Positions 13,201 to 25,972 of a stretch of DNA of 64,000 bases are shown one piece after another. Under the pieces are notes generated by a model that was given only the letters and a program-made list of their open reading frames with translations, did no database searches and was not told the origin of the DNA. The first letter of the stretch is position 1, and each line of letters begins with the position of its first letter. Made by a program: the position numbers and the translations under genes. Source of the stretch: Mesaphorura yosii (taxonomy: Eukaryota; Arthropoda; Collembola; Poduromorpha; Tullbergiidae); assembly GCA_009869945.1 (NCBI GenBank), contig WIXG01000005.1:186001-250000 (forward strand), given 5' to 3'.

Positions 13201-13898
13201 TTGCCTTCAGTGTAAAAAATTCATTTGATGGGAAGTATTCAACTCATCTGTCATTCATCTATCATTTTCTGTTCTTGTCTGGGTGCACTGCGCACCAAGT
13301 CGGGTTTATTTCTTGTGATGCGTTAGAAGCCTGAAGAAAGGTTATCTTCCACGCTCATTTATCACAGTGTAGGTGTGATTTCATACTTGACCACAGTTTA
13401 TCCTTCACATTGACGTCAGGTGCTAAGTGCTATATCAGTCAATGGTACAAAGCTTTCCATTCAATTGTACGTAAAAGTTTGGCGAGCTCGGCATCCTGGA
13501 CTTCGCGTTTGTACGCGTGCTGTACACACGGAACAGCAGAGATCTCGTTAAACTCGTACCACTTTTATTAAGTCATTAATGGCAATGCAGTGTAGCGCAG
13601 AGCGGATGTGAATATGATTACCTCATCCAATGTAAACACAGTGATCTGAGTCATTTCGTTACAACCAAAAGGTACTTCGGGAATAATTCGTGCAAACCAC
13701 AACGCAGACTTGATTCATTGATTAGCCGTGAAACTTCAGTGAGAAGATCAGCTTTGTGATACTCGCTGTACTTATTTGCAGGAACGCTCCTGGAACTACT
13801 CTTTGTAATCGGTAACGCCGGCGTCCGTCTCTCACTGAACATGATTCCGACTCTCTAATCGCAATTTTGGACAAAGAAGCAGTATTACCAAATCTACC
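10278..13898. other. Spacer between the two ABHD genes
   Basis: About 3.6 kb without a supported gene. Open frames at 11639-11899, 12327-12595 and 12938-13168 (minus) lack domains and splice coherence. It contains one strong GC-rich hairpin at 11162-11181, listed separately. The bases before 13899 are presumably the promoter of copy B. Confidence 0.5.
11162..11181. repeat. GC-rich perfect hairpin
   Basis: CGGCGGGCT and its exact reverse complement AGCCCGCCG are separated by two T bases: a 9-bp stem in otherwise A/T-rich DNA. No T-run follows and no gene end is close, so its role is unknown. Confidence 0.7.
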
Positions 13899-16107
13899 AT
13901 GAATTCCAATAGCTTATCTTCAGAATCATCCAACTTCTACGTAGCGGCGTCCGCTGCCTCGAGTCTGGCAATATTAACAGCTTACTACATTTTTAGCGTG
14001 GTGCAGGTTAGTATCAAGAAAAGAATTCACTGCATATGTCAGGCATGCAGTATGTAATTTGAAACAACCAGATACAATTCAAGTCTAAAGTCTATAAGCG
14101 TAGGCGTTAATTATACACATAATCTCGAGAATTCGGAACCGTGCTGATTCTCACTTGAACTTCAGCTTTGACCTTGGCTTTGAGATAAACGGTCAATTGA
14201 ATGCACAATTCAACTATCCAACCGTACTCGATGCATCAGAATTATGTGTGCAGTATCTCTCGTTCCTAATCTATGCAATCTATGCAGGTCTGTTTGATTA
14301 ATGAATTGCATTGTCCGCAGGTACCAAAGATTTACACCAGCAACAACTCATTACGAGACTTCTTAGTGAATCATGTCTCCAGTCTGCAAGAAAAGTATTG
14401 GCCAGCAGTATTTTATTGGGAAGGACGATTGCAGTCCGTCCTCGGTCTGAGTCAAAGACTGCCCCGTACACTGAAGCTTGAGTATGACAGAGAAATAGTC
14501 ACATTAAGTGATGGAGGTCAGTCAAGGACAAAGGACAGTTACAATAATGCATTATTTTCATGCACCATACTGAAATTGAATTTTATTTGAATGCGTGCAG
14601 GTGAAATTGGACTGGATTATTTGTATCCACCAGAACCGCCTTGTGTAAAGTAAGTTGGCCTTGTCGAGCTGCGCCACAATAAGATTTTAATGGGTATTGG
14701 TTTGTAATGTTTGCAGCGAACAGCGGCTGATCGTGATGCTTTTCCCAGGTATGTCGTTGTTCGAATATGTTGATTGCAGGCAAATATTTACTGGTTTCAT
14801 TAAATAGACATCGCTTTTTTCTTAGGCCTGACAAGCAGCTCACAGAGTTCTTACATCAAAACTCTTGCAATGGCTATCACAAAGGTACGTACACACAATA
14901 CAGCTAAATAATTCAGTCTTATTGACGTATTGGGAATTGGGCTCGTAAGTCGCAATTTGCACATATTGACATTCCATTAAATCATAGGCTGGAGCTACTC
15001 TCATAGTCATGAACAATCGAGGCATGGGTGGAGTTGCGCTGAAGGTAACGCTCGCTGTGACTTACACGGCGAAAACTGACGTTTCGCAGTAAATTACGAG
15101 AATCTTCTTTCTAGACGAATCGTCTGTTTTGCGCCAGCCGATGTGATGATGTGAAGGAGGTCGTTGCTTATGTTCGAAATAAATTCTCAAAGGATCGAAT
15201 TATGGCAATTGGAACATCGCTTGGAGGGTAAATCCCCGTTACTCTTCAGCAATCACTGAGTCGATGTACTTTAATTCTAATTCTGCACATTTTTAGAATG
15301 GTATTATCGAAATTCATGATTCATCACCCGGAAGAAGCAAGGCAATCGTTTGAAATGGCTCTGTTAATATCGATTTGCTGGAATGCAGCAAACGCCGTCG
15401 ACAATCTAGAGAAGCCCTTCATAAACAAATACATCGTGAATAAAGGAATGGTGATGAATCTGCAATTTTTGACTAGCAAGTAAGAGATGTCGAAAGTTAC
15501 TCCCAAGGGTAGCTGGACTAATTTGAAGATGACTAATGAGAAATTCCTTCTCAGGTATCGTGATATTCTGGAAACACAAGAATGTGATTTTGAGAAGATT
15601 CTACAGAGCAGCAGCCTCAGAGAGTTTGATTCATCGTTCACCGCTCCACATTTTGGGTAACCACCAAATGAAAGAGCAAAACGACAGGAGCTCACAGATT
15701 TTGATTTTTTCTCTTGAATCCTAGATACAAATCTGCCATGCATTACTACGAAGCTGCCAATATTGGAGACAATGCTCACAAATTTCCAATCCCCGTGTTT
15801 GCGTTGAATGCTCTTGACGATCCGATTGCTCCGGAAGCTGACCTCCCCATTCAGACGGCGCAAAAGAAAAATTCCAAGCTGGTGATGATTGTAACTGATA
15901 AAGGCGGGCATTTGGGGTTTCTGGAAGGTTTGTACATATGAAATTTCCTTTTTGCCGGACACAATATGGAACTTTATTCCTATTTATAATTTATTGCTGT
16001 TACATTCAGGTGCACTGCCATTTAAGAGGCCTTTTCATTTCATGGAAAGAGTCGTCCTCCAACTGGTGCAGGCCGTACGCTTTCATGGCGATGATCTCAA
16101 GGAATAA
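13899..16107 (+). CDS. ABHD1/3-type alpha/beta hydrolase, copy B
   Basis: Eleven exons: 13899-14006, 14321-14516, 14601-14649, 14717-14748, 14826-14884, 14988-15044, 15115-15227, 15297-15479, 15555-15656, 15725-15927, 16010-16107, giving 399 residues. One N-terminal membrane anchor (about residues 13-35) is followed by the same core as copy A: PGLTSSSQSSY, VMNNRGMGG, GTSLGG with Ser202, NALDDP for the acid and KGGHLGFLEG for the histidine. The triad is complete, so it should be an active membrane-bound lipid hydrolase. Its sequence is clearly diverged from copy A, so the duplication is not recent. Compared with copy A it has extra introns inside GG|GE, between ITK and the next block, inside the nucleophile motif and after the FTxPxFG block, and the intron near the oxyanion loop sits 12 bases earlier. 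Confidence 0.9.
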
Positions 16108-16477
16108 ACTTGCCGACTGGATCACAATGCAATGCAGCAATTTTGAAGTCCTTCAGATCTTGTGATATTTTTGCTATAGTCAGCCAGTGGAGTTCTTCTC
16201 TTCTGGTAATTTCCAGACTTGTTTCGTTTCGTTCTCGCTTTCTAATCTCAACCATTATGTGCTATTATGTTATTTATTCGTTCGCGCTCGTACGAAAAAT
16301 GTATTCCTACTTCACGTTACCCATCAATGCTAATGCTTCTTATGTGATTCACAACTACTTAGTCAAGCATGTCAAAACGCAATGCGTTGTTTAATGTAAA
16401 ACATTCGTCTGTTATTTACAATGACTGTAATCAGATCTTTACTAAGTGCTAGCGTCATAAACTTGTTAACAATAAAT

Positions 16478-17909
16478 CTACTTAGGCGGCATGTAATATT
16501 TGCCTTTCAGGAAGGGCATCTTTGTGACTTTTGCTTTAACTGTCAAGTTCCTTACTTGAATATTTAACTCGGTTCCAATTGCCGGATTTCCTTCCACGTA
16601 CGCCATGGCTGAAAGAAACAAGAAGTCACAAAAATCGGAAGCTGAACTTGGCTGCGAATCTAGCCAGTTACTGCAAACACAAACCTATGTTATGTCCAGT
16701 TTTCAAGCAGCATCCACTCGTGACCTCGCCAATTTTCTTTCCAGCATCGTCCACAATTGGCATATGAGATCTCGGTGGAGGCCCCTCTGTCGAACTGAGA
16801 CCGATTCGCCGTTTCTTGAGGTTCTTGTTTTGAATTTGCTCCAAAATTTTGGGGGCACCCGGAAAATCTCGCCGTTCTTTGCGAGTTTTTCCTATTAGCC
16901 AAGTAAGACCAGCCTCTGGCGGTGTCGTGTTTTCATCCATGTCGTTTCCGTAAAGGCAGAGACCAGCTTCAAGTCGCAGAGTGTCTCTCGCTCCAAGACC
17001 AGCTAGTTGAACCTGGGATTTGGTAGAATGGTAGAATAAATTAATAGCGACTGATCACTTCGCTTTTTTACGTGCTGGATGTACTTACGTCCGAAACTTT
17101 CGAAGAAATAAGCGCGTCGGCCAATTGAACTGCTTTGTCTGCGGGGACTGAAATTTCCACGCCATCTTCTCCCGTGTATCCACACCGTGTAATTCTGCAT
17201 CCATCAATTCCGGCAATTGAACCGTATTTCGTCGTCATGAAGTACAAAGTCGAAAGGTCAATTTTAGTCAATTCCTGCACGACCGACGCAGCCGTCGGGC
17301 CCTGGACTGCCAACAACGCTAAGTCATCTCTGAGATTTAAGCTAATGTCTTTTCCTCTTGACCTGAGGTAATTGGTCATTGAAGACATGAGTCGAATGTC
17401 TTTTTCTCTGCAGCCAGCATTTGAAACAACGTACAGATAACCCTGAAGTAAAACGCAAAAATCTCATTCATACTGAAAAATTACCACTTACCACCATGAA
17501 CAAAACTCACCTCTTCCGCGCTGCTCACAATCAGATCGTCAATAATGCCGCCAGTCTCATTCGTGAAGAGTGTTAAGGTCCCGTGACCTGGTCGGAGCAA
17601 GAGGATGTCTCCAGTCACGAGTTTCTCCATGAAGTTGAACCTGTCTTTCCCATGCACTTCTGACTGGAGCATGTGGCTCACGTCGAACACCGAACATTTC
17701 TCTCGTGTATGCAGATGAGACTGAATGATTGAGAGGCTGTTGTACTGAACTGGCATCGAGTACCCAGCGAACGGCACCATTTTGGCTCCATTCTTCACGT
17801 GAAAGTCGTGCAGGACGGTTTTCTTCAGTTGCTCAGTTGCGAAACATCGTTTCGACAAGTTGCGGAGTTTGGGCGTGTACAGGAACCTTGCCTTTAACAT
17901 TTTCGACAC
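16478..17909 (-). CDS. AMT: Aminomethyltransferase (glycine cleavage T-protein)
   Basis: Four minus-strand exons, 17909-17511, 17442-17089, 17012-16685 and 16608-16478, give 403 residues, the same length as human AMT. The N terminus is basic and lacks acidic residues up to RCFATE, a mitochondrial presequence. Then come [20 protein letters not shown], the SVFDVSHM block, GGIIDD, and LYVVSNAGC across the first junction. The folate-binding part has [11 protein letters not shown] and [20 protein letters not shown]. The C-terminal barrel contains EVTSG and AMAYV and ends KGKYYMPPK. The enzyme transfers the aminomethyl group from H-protein to tetrahydrofolate in the mitochondrial matrix. The last intron donor (GTTTGT at 16684) is weak, but it is the only one restoring the AMAYV homology. 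The gene is tail-to-tail with ABHD copy B (370 bp apart). Confidence 0.93.
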
Positions 17910-18480
17910 GATTTACATGAAATTCTTACACTACACGTCACCTCACACTCAAAATCAAACTGAACTCAAGTGAGTGCAGGGTTGGTTTGGATTTCACTAG
18001 TTAAGAAATACGACGAGTTGATGAGATAAACTTGACCTCGCGGTCGGCCTGGTCAGTACGAATGCCGTCTCACAATAAGATGCATTCATAGAATGGTTTA
18101 GCAATAACAGTTCTCAGCTCTGTTTGTGCGCGACGCGAGTCATGCGGCAGTCTTCACTTATCGCCCGAGAGTTATTACCCCGTCTAGTTCTTAATCTCGT
18201 GATAATACGTTGACGTATAATGCAAAATAGAATTAATTCAGCAACAGATGTTTCAAAAGTACTTAAACTTGGTTTGGCTTTATTACACATCAATTTCGTA
18301 TACTCAATTGTCTTCCACATTTAACGCTCGGGAAGCTGGAATCTTTAGAATGGAGAATTCATGCCCAGCTTGGTACCGAAATCCAGTCGAGCTCTCTTTT
18401 GATATCGAATATTATTCCTGCAGGAAATAAACACAACCAGGTGTAACTAATCAGAGTAACTGCAAAATTTTCTTATTGTC
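17910..18480. other. Spacer between AMT and TMEM94
   Basis: Includes the promoter of AMT (minus) and the 3' end of TMEM94 (minus). Overlapping short frames at 18114-18430 are not supported as genes. Confidence 0.5.
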
Positions 18481-21400
18481 TTACTTGACTTCCTGCCGAC
18501 GGAGCAACTCGTTCAGTCCCAGCAAGACAAATCCCCAGCAGAAGCCCCAAACGTAAGAGATGGGCGGGATGAGATCAAACTCGGCCGGCACTGCGCGCAG
18601 TCTCACGATGCAGTAAACACACTGAACACAAATCCTGTCATAGAATGAAACAGTTGGTTAATCTTTAGTACGACAGCGGCAGACTTTCAGTCTACTCTTA
18701 CTGTCTTACATGCCGATAGAAGTCAGCACCCAAATCTTGTTCAGATACGGATTTCTCACCCAAATGTGTTTGAAGCGATACAGGAAACATGAAGATATGA
18801 GCACTGAGTATCATGGAAAAACACTTCTTAAAGTCTCAGGACATTAAATTGAAAGGTAAACCTTCATTAGGAACTTACTGAAATACAAGACCAGAAAGAA
18901 CAGGCTGTATTGTTGTACAAAGAGCAGTTTATCCTTATTATGACCACAATACCAACTTGTGTCGCATGTTTCTTCCATGCGTTTACCTGTTTAAGGAAAA
19001 TTCTATTGTAGAAACCACGAAATATTTTTCACAGAAGAGGGTAACATTACCTGAGTTAGATAACTTGAAAGGATACACCCACATGCAGTTTCCATCTCCG
19101 ATTCCCTCACAAATTGACCGTAGATTGAATATTGTCATAAAAACTGTGTTTAAAAGACTCGGAAAGAATTTCATTCCATAAAACCAAATTACATAGTTGA
19201 AGCTCTAATGAAGAAAAAAAGAGCACTAGCCCAATGTCTTAAATTGTAATACGTCGTTATATTTTCAATTCTTGCCTGTCGATCAAATTTAAAATTCTTC
19301 TTCCATGAGGCCTGCTCCATTACATCAGGATCCTGAATTCAAAAATGTGTAGGAATTGTAATCCAAGTCTTCGCCTTCGAGAATATTCGGAAATATAAAG
19401 GATTGACGTACTACTTGGCCCATTGTTGCAAATGAAAGATTCAATGCTAGAATTGGCACAACGAAGCAAGAAATCCAAATAGCGTCACTCAGGGCAAACA
19501 ATGGAGGGAGAAGAGACCAAACTCCTAAGAACCCAATTGCAGTGAGACTCATTTGGCAGCTCAGCCAAAATTGCAGAGAATTCCTGGAGCAGTTGTTCAT
19601 GAAGTGTCGAGCTTGTGCGATTAAAGGATAAATTATGGTCATATCTTCTCGCTTGAACATAAATGAGCACGACAAACTGGACAGGAGGGCTCCGACTTCA
19701 GTAGGCAAAATAGGACAGTTCTTGGACGAAGTAAATGTTTCATGCCGGCGACAGGCTTGAGGGTACATTGGTTCAAGTGCCACACTAAAATATATTCCAA
19801 ATTAAATCTTTTGTCCGTCGTTACGCAGCAGCGCAGCGTCAGAATTTAATTCCTCAACCTACCTGGCATCTGCTTGTAAAAATAATCCAGGATTGTCAAT
19901 GGAGCAAACAGACCCCAGTAAGAGAATAACTTCATGGTATTGTTGCATTATTTGGATCATTTCTCGAGTCGTCTCGGCAGTGCAGTCCGTGAACAAGGAC
20001 ACGAGCAAAGGGACGTTATCTTTAAAATGACATGAGTTTCATTCATTTTATCTCAGCGAATCAAATTGGTGCTTCAAAATGAAACATTTACCGTACCGAT
20101 ATCGTGTTCCAAGTGATGACGAACTTCGTCAATTCCTTTCGGCAGCTTGGCCTGTAATCAAATCAACATGAGGGAAGGTATCTTCTAAAGCCGACCACTT
20201 TTTAAGAAAGATTCCAGTGAAGACGAACTTACTCTATTGGTCATGTCGATGCCAAGAGGCGTTCTATGATTCGCATTCTCAAAACCCTCTCCAAAAGAAC
20301 CAACCGAAGTGTCCTTAACCGTGTTGTCTTGCGGTGTACTTTTCAAAAATGCAGTAGTAGGAATCTGCGAACTGGATTCTTCCTCCTCCGACTCTGGCAC
20401 GTCGTCGTTCTTCAGAAGCTCATCAACGTCGTTCGTGTACGATGACATCTCCGGAACTGAAGTTGAACATCTTGACAGTAATTTCGATTCTTCTCCAATT
20501 TCACTTGAATACGATGTCAATCGCCTTTGGTTCTTGGTTTCAATATTGCCTGATCGTTTTAGAGCCTCTGTCAGGGTGGACCTTCGTTGTTTCTTACTAT
20601 TCCGGAGAAGAAGACTCGCATGTTCGATGCTTAACTCTTCTTCATCTTCAGCCGACGAATTTAAACTTATATGACAATTCCAACCCGATTCAAGACCCAT
20701 CTTTTCCGAGAATAATCTGGATCTTAATTCATTCTCCTTCGAGAAATGGACGAACCTCACGCACGCCTGGTCAAGTTGTTCCACTAACTGAACCACATCT
20801 GGACAAGCCTCATACTGCATTGCCACCATTCCCAGGAAAATTTGTCCGGTCTGGGTCTCAATGCATCCGTCAAGATCAGTGACTTCTTTCTCTGAACTTC
20901 TCCTCTTCTCAGCCAAGTTGTACAAACAATCTGACGATAAACTGGAGTCTTTCGTATTAAACGTATCGTCGACTGATAACGAATAATAGGGAAGATACCG
21001 CTTGCTATGCAAAGGCGGCAACTCTAGGTATAAAGCAGCCAGGTCGTGTTGAACTTTTTTAAAAAGTGGCTTGTAAGCAAATGTTGAACACACAGAAGTC
21101 AATGAAGTTCGTTGATAAAAATCCAAGATGAGCTTTCTCTCGACGTCCGTGAGTGTCCGGAGATCTGATCCGTCCCAGAAATCTTCACATACATCTAGGA
21201 TCATGTCTCCTGTTCCCTTAAAACCAAGTAACACACCTTCAATAGAGTCTGTCCGGAGCCCAGCAATCCGGTTGTTTCAATCTTACGTTACTACGAACTA
21301 CGTACTACCGTACCTGAGACATGAGTTGCAAACTTTGGCACGTCCTTTCTCTGACAATGACGCCCATCATGTGAGGGAATGGAAATTTTATTCTGGCCTT

Positions 21401-23647
21401 GTTCAGTTTGTTCCTGGAAGCTTCATCAGATTCCTGAAGCAGAAGACAATTACATGACTTCTTACATCAATTCATTTTTACAATATTTCTGCATTAATTT
21501 GTGCTTACAATGTGTCGGTAGCAGCACAGCTCCTGTTCTAATCTGAATATATCTGTGGATTTTTCCGTGAATCCAATAATTCGGGCCAATTCACAGAGGC
21601 ATCTAAAACCGAAACTCGTGTGTTATTCAGCGGCGTTATAAAAACCAAGCAAAGATAGCAAATTTTGCAATCACCTCCGAGAAGTCACAGGGATGACCAC
21701 GTCAGTTCCTTGAGAATGAAGCTCGTGAATTATTTGAGAGTGGAAGAGTGAATATGTGGCACGGGCGTTGTAGTTGCAAGTGTTCAGCAAAATATTCAAT
21801 CCTATCGGTTTCAAATGCGCCATTTCCTTCTCCCATGAGAGGTCATCAAAATGAATTCCAAACGCATTGATATTATCATGAGTTACATCAAGCACTTCCT
21901 GAGTTGTTTCCCTCTTCTTAGTTCTAGGGTTTATGTTTGTTTTTAAGAAGAATATCTAACATGAATGAGAAGTGAGAGAGAAAGTTAGAACTTCTACGCA
22001 AGAATTTGGCACAAGCAAAATGACCCACCTCGTCCGCAGTTGGGTTCGGCCAACTAAGCACTCCTTTCTTGTCCACACAGCAAAGGGCCTGGAAAGAAAT
22101 GAAATGAAAGTAGCATTTAAATTGGAATGGCATGTTAAATCGGCAGTTTCACTCACTGTGACGGTGGCCAAAACATCCAAAAGTTTCTCTGTACGATGAA
22201 GCACTTCCTCTCGACCAACAAAGAATCTCCAAGCTTCACGGTAAATATGCCTGAACCCAAGCTGAATCTTGATGTCTGTTTTGGGGCAGGATTTCTTCAG
22301 CGTGCTGACTATGATGTACAGCTTTGCGTTGCCAACCGAATGAAGGAAGCTCACGATCACAGGAAGGAAAATCGGGATTAAAGGAAAAGTGTAGGTTAAA
22401 GGCATCAAAAGAACATCAGGCGAATACGGAGGTTTACAAACCCCAAGCCAATCCGGCAATACTTTGTACGTCAAGATTGTACAGAAAATGATAAATACGG
22501 CAATCGTTGCAGGCAAAGCCACTCGTTCAATTATTCGCGTTAGTACGATATGGCGTTCCTTGGTATAAAATGAGGCAGGTCTGGATAAATGCAGGTCCAA
22601 AGATTCTTGTACGACGGCTTTATACGGCGACTCCAATACTACAGCGAATGTGTCTCCCAGCCGCGAATGAAGCTTAGGTTCTGGATTAAGATCTCCGTCA
22701 TTGGTGTTATCATTACTGCTTTTCTTTGGGTTGAAAATAGCACCAGGATTTAATACTTCGTGTGTCTGGAAACGTAAAATGGTCATAACGTATGAAATTG
22801 CTACCTTAGGTTAATGTCTCATAAATCACTTACCGAGACTAGTTCACATTTTGCCACAACCTTCTGCGAAGGGTTCACAACAATCAAATCGCCAGTGACC
22901 AAAAGAGACCAAGGTAAATTAACAAGAAACCCACCCCTGTAGCACCATTGCAGTGTGATGCAAGGAGCGAGGGGCATGTAGAGGTCAGGATATACGGATG
23001 TATCCCATTCCAGTCCATCTGTTAAGTCTAAATTATAGAAGAAATATAATTTTCCGCCACAATTTGCATTGTCAAGCTCGATTGAATATGAAACAAACCT
23101 TTTAGAGTGGCCAAAGTATTTTCAATTTTTACGGGCAGTTCATTTACACGTTTGTAATTCTCCCAAATTATCAGACTAGATACGGCAATGGTAAAAAGTA
23201 ACAGTATCAATGCCTCCAGCAAATAGTCATTCCACCTAAAAATTTACGATAGGAATTTTAGCAAGGTACGGTACGATGATTTGGCGACAGTTACGATACA
23301 ATTTCTGCTTAAACGAGTACTTACACATGGTAAAATATAAGAAGGACGGTAATTTCTACGAACAATATTAGCAGCGATATCCAGCAGAGAGTCGTTTCAT
23401 CACTGTGCAGGTAAAAGGAACTTTGCAACACTCGAGTCCAATTTCTGTAAACAATGGCGCATGATACATGTCAACATTACGACCACGTATGAATAATTAT
23501 AACTTAAATTCATTGAAAACTCTTAAATCCTTGCCTTCCATTGCGACTTCGATACTCTTGTAGGACACTGTCAATATCTTCAATTAGTTTGGCAAAAGCC
23601 TCCTGAGTTGTCAAACCTGTCGAGGAAGACGGCGGTGAATGATGCAT
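18481..23647 (-). CDS. TMEM94: TMEM94 (ER P-type-ATPase-like membrane protein)
   Basis: Eighteen minus-strand coding exons give about 1274 residues (human 1356): 23647-23535, 23444-23325, 23235-23099, 23027-22834, 22765-22157, 22088-22029, about 21916-21675, 21602-21509, 21433-21314, 21216-20233, 20151-20097, 20019-19863, 19784-19412, 19332-19276, 19204-19051, 18986-18879, 18803-18710, 18634-18481. Phases are consistent throughout. Landmarks shared with human TMEM94: YPDL-MP-AP, LCCVDKKGVLSWPNP (near residue 397), IHFDDLSWE-LKPIGLN, GTGDMILDVCEDFWDG, DFYQR--L---CS-FAYKP, TGQIFLGMV, EKMGLESGWNCHISL, and hydrophobic segments in exons 2-3, 5, 13, 15-18. TMEM94 has been described as an ER magnesium pump (ERMA) with a variant of the P-type DKTG phosphorylation motif, here DKKG. 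A Ser/Glu-rich disordered segment fills the second half of exon 10. The borders of exons 7 and 13 are the least certain. Introns 1 and 14 appear to start with GC. Confidence 0.9.
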
Positions 23648-24198
23648 TGCAAGTTTCCATCTGTTTCCAAAAGAAAATCTGCCAATAGGGACTAGAAATG
23701 CTTAATCGTAGCTGAACACACAAGGCCCCTGACTCACTTTATAAATACCTGAAAATACTGACAATCATTACATCACGGTCACGTTCGTTAAATAATACGC
23801 TAAGTGAACCCGAAATATGACTAAGCGTACTTCAAAATTAGAATCCCCAAACAGGCGCGTTTGTGTCTCAGCTTCTTCAGTGAACCAATGAGACCTGAGA
23901 AAGTCATTTGTTCACAAAGTCCCATTGAGACTCAGCTTTCTCTCTTGCTTTTTTCCCTCAAGTTTTCTCCATTTCGGGCTCTGTTCCCGACATGTGACAA
24001 GTTCACACGTATGGCAATCTTCACAGCAATTGCAACTTGAATCCATTGAATCGTGAATTTTATTCATTCATAACAATTAATTTGTGCAAATAATGAATAA
24101 GTTTTAGGAACTTGTGTATGAATCGAATCTTGAATGGCTTCAGTGTCTTGTAAGCCATTACAAAAATATGCGTTTGAATCAACAGCCTCAATGTCAAT
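23648..24198. other. Spacer between FAM149-like and TMEM94
   Basis: About 550 bp between the FAM149-like stop and the TMEM94 ATG, both on the minus strand. An acceptor-like sequence directly 5' of the TMEM94 start suggests an upstream leader exon here. Nothing else supported. Confidence 0.5.
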
Positions 24199-25972
24199 TC
24201 ACCTTCCGCTGTCCAGCAGCCATTGCAGAAAAGGTGTTTCCTTCGCAGTTTCGGCCAACTCGTCGTTCTTGGTGTTTCTTGGTCGTCTAACGCTGGATCT
24301 CTGATTATTTTGCGTATTTTGGAATGCGGGCTTCTGCGTGACAGGACCAGGTCCAGGGCGTACTTGCGTTTGCATCTCACTATTAAGCGGAGGATTGGTA
24401 CGACCGGTAGGAACAAATAAATTCGGGCTTCCAAGCTGTTCTTGCAAATTCTGTTTCCCAACAGGCGACCCGTCCACATTGGACATCCCGTCTGGGATAA
24501 TCGGAAGTGTTGAAGCCGAACCATATTTAGGTGAAGTTGATCTGATTCCTTTGCCACTTTCAATCGGTATTCTCTGAACAGGATAGTTGCCCGTCGGAAT
24601 GGGTGTGATAAGATGCCCTACCGAAGTGCTACTTAACGGTCTTGACGCCGCAACGACATTGCCCTGAAGCATGTTGCGGAATTGAATTGTTGGCAAAAGC
24701 GGTGAATTGATTTGTGATCTATACATTTCCTCCGAAATGTCTTCGTGAAGAATGCTCATTTCATCCCCAGGCTTCTGGTGGCCGAATGCCTGGTTGTGAG
24801 TCAGCCAAGCGGACACGTATTCCGTAGAATTGTTTGGGTTTGGTGTTGCGCAATTTTCCGCTCTACTCCCAAAGTCGTAGTAGTCGTCCATGTCGGGGCA
24901 TTTTCGTAGCGAACTGGGACGGCATTTGGCTGAAACGGGCGGCGAATCGAAGTCGAAAGTGCGGGCTCCGTTTGTTGGCGTGGGTGTCGAATCAGAGTCA
25001 TCTTCGTCCTCGGGGGCTATCGCCATTGTTGAAAACCTGAAATCAGTAAATAAGGCTTACAAATTGTGCTTCTTGAGCACTAGCAGCAGAAGTACCTGGA
25101 CGGACGCTGACTGTTCTCAGGAAACGCCCGCTTCCAAAGCAGGCACTCTTCGTACACGGAATGTGACATTCCTTTTGGCTTCTCTGTAATTTGCCCGGAG
25201 CACACAAGTTCAATATCTTCCCAAAGCCGTGCCAATTGCAGTGTGAGCTTCGCTTCGACCGCCTGTAAAAAGTAAAATAAGTTACCGAAGGATCTCAACA
25301 AATCTCAAATCTCAGTTAAACTTAAAACTTACATCTGGAGCCCACGAAATCGAACTGGCAGCTGAACCAACGGACTCGTTCTCGTCAAACAGCAGCTCCT
25401 CCTCCGAGTAAGTCGAAGAGGTCACCGACTGTCTCCGATTGGTGGACTTCGGGCGTTCAAATTCTTTGACTTCGCTTTCATTCTGTCTGAACTCTAGTGG
25501 CATTGGAAATGGCGCATCGCCATTGCTCAGACTCAGATTGACTTCCCTCTTGATGAGCACCTTCGACTTCGATCCTGCCGAAAAGTTGTCGTAACTGGTG
25601 GAATTAATTTCACTCAAGCAGGCATTTAAGGACCAAGCGTCCTTCGTATTCATGCGTGGTTCAGCTTCAGGCTCCTTCTCCTCAAGATTGTTTTGTAGGT
25701 TGATCTCCTTCGATGACGTGGAAAACATTTCTGTTGGGAATCCATTGCTATTCTTACTCTTTTGTATCAGCGGTTTCCTGCTGACTTTTGTAAACAGAAT
25801 GCTGGACGCCGAATCCAAATTCCGATTTCGTCGCAGCGCTGTCGATAGTCTCAAAGAGAACTGCTCGATTTCATCTTGAGAGTGTTTCAAGCTGTTGGAC
25901 TTGCTGTGAAGCAGCGTTTTGGGCGAGTTGCTTCCGTTTTCACTCACGAGCGTCAACATTTTGGGTTCGTCT
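24199..25972 (-). CDS. FAM149-like protein (DUF3719)
   Basis: Three minus-strand exons: 25972-25333 (coding from ATG 25959 if that is the start), 25262-25096 and 25036-24199. From 25959 this gives 543 residues. The only conserved block spans the first junction: a Ser-rich segment ending SSISW, about 35 residues with LARLWEDIELVCSG, then SVYEECLLWKRAFP. This matches the FAM149/DUF3719 layout of SxFSW, an ID-LLY helix and LQEECxxWxxxFPHLR. The rest is Ser/Asn/Pro-rich and probably disordered, ending FLQWLLDSGR. Human FAM149B1 is a ciliary protein mutated in Joubert-type ciliopathy; a ciliary role here is inference. An acceptor-like site lies just upstream of the first exon, so a leader or an extra coding exon may exist. 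The PHLR part of the motif is not retained. Identification is moderate. Confidence 0.6.
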
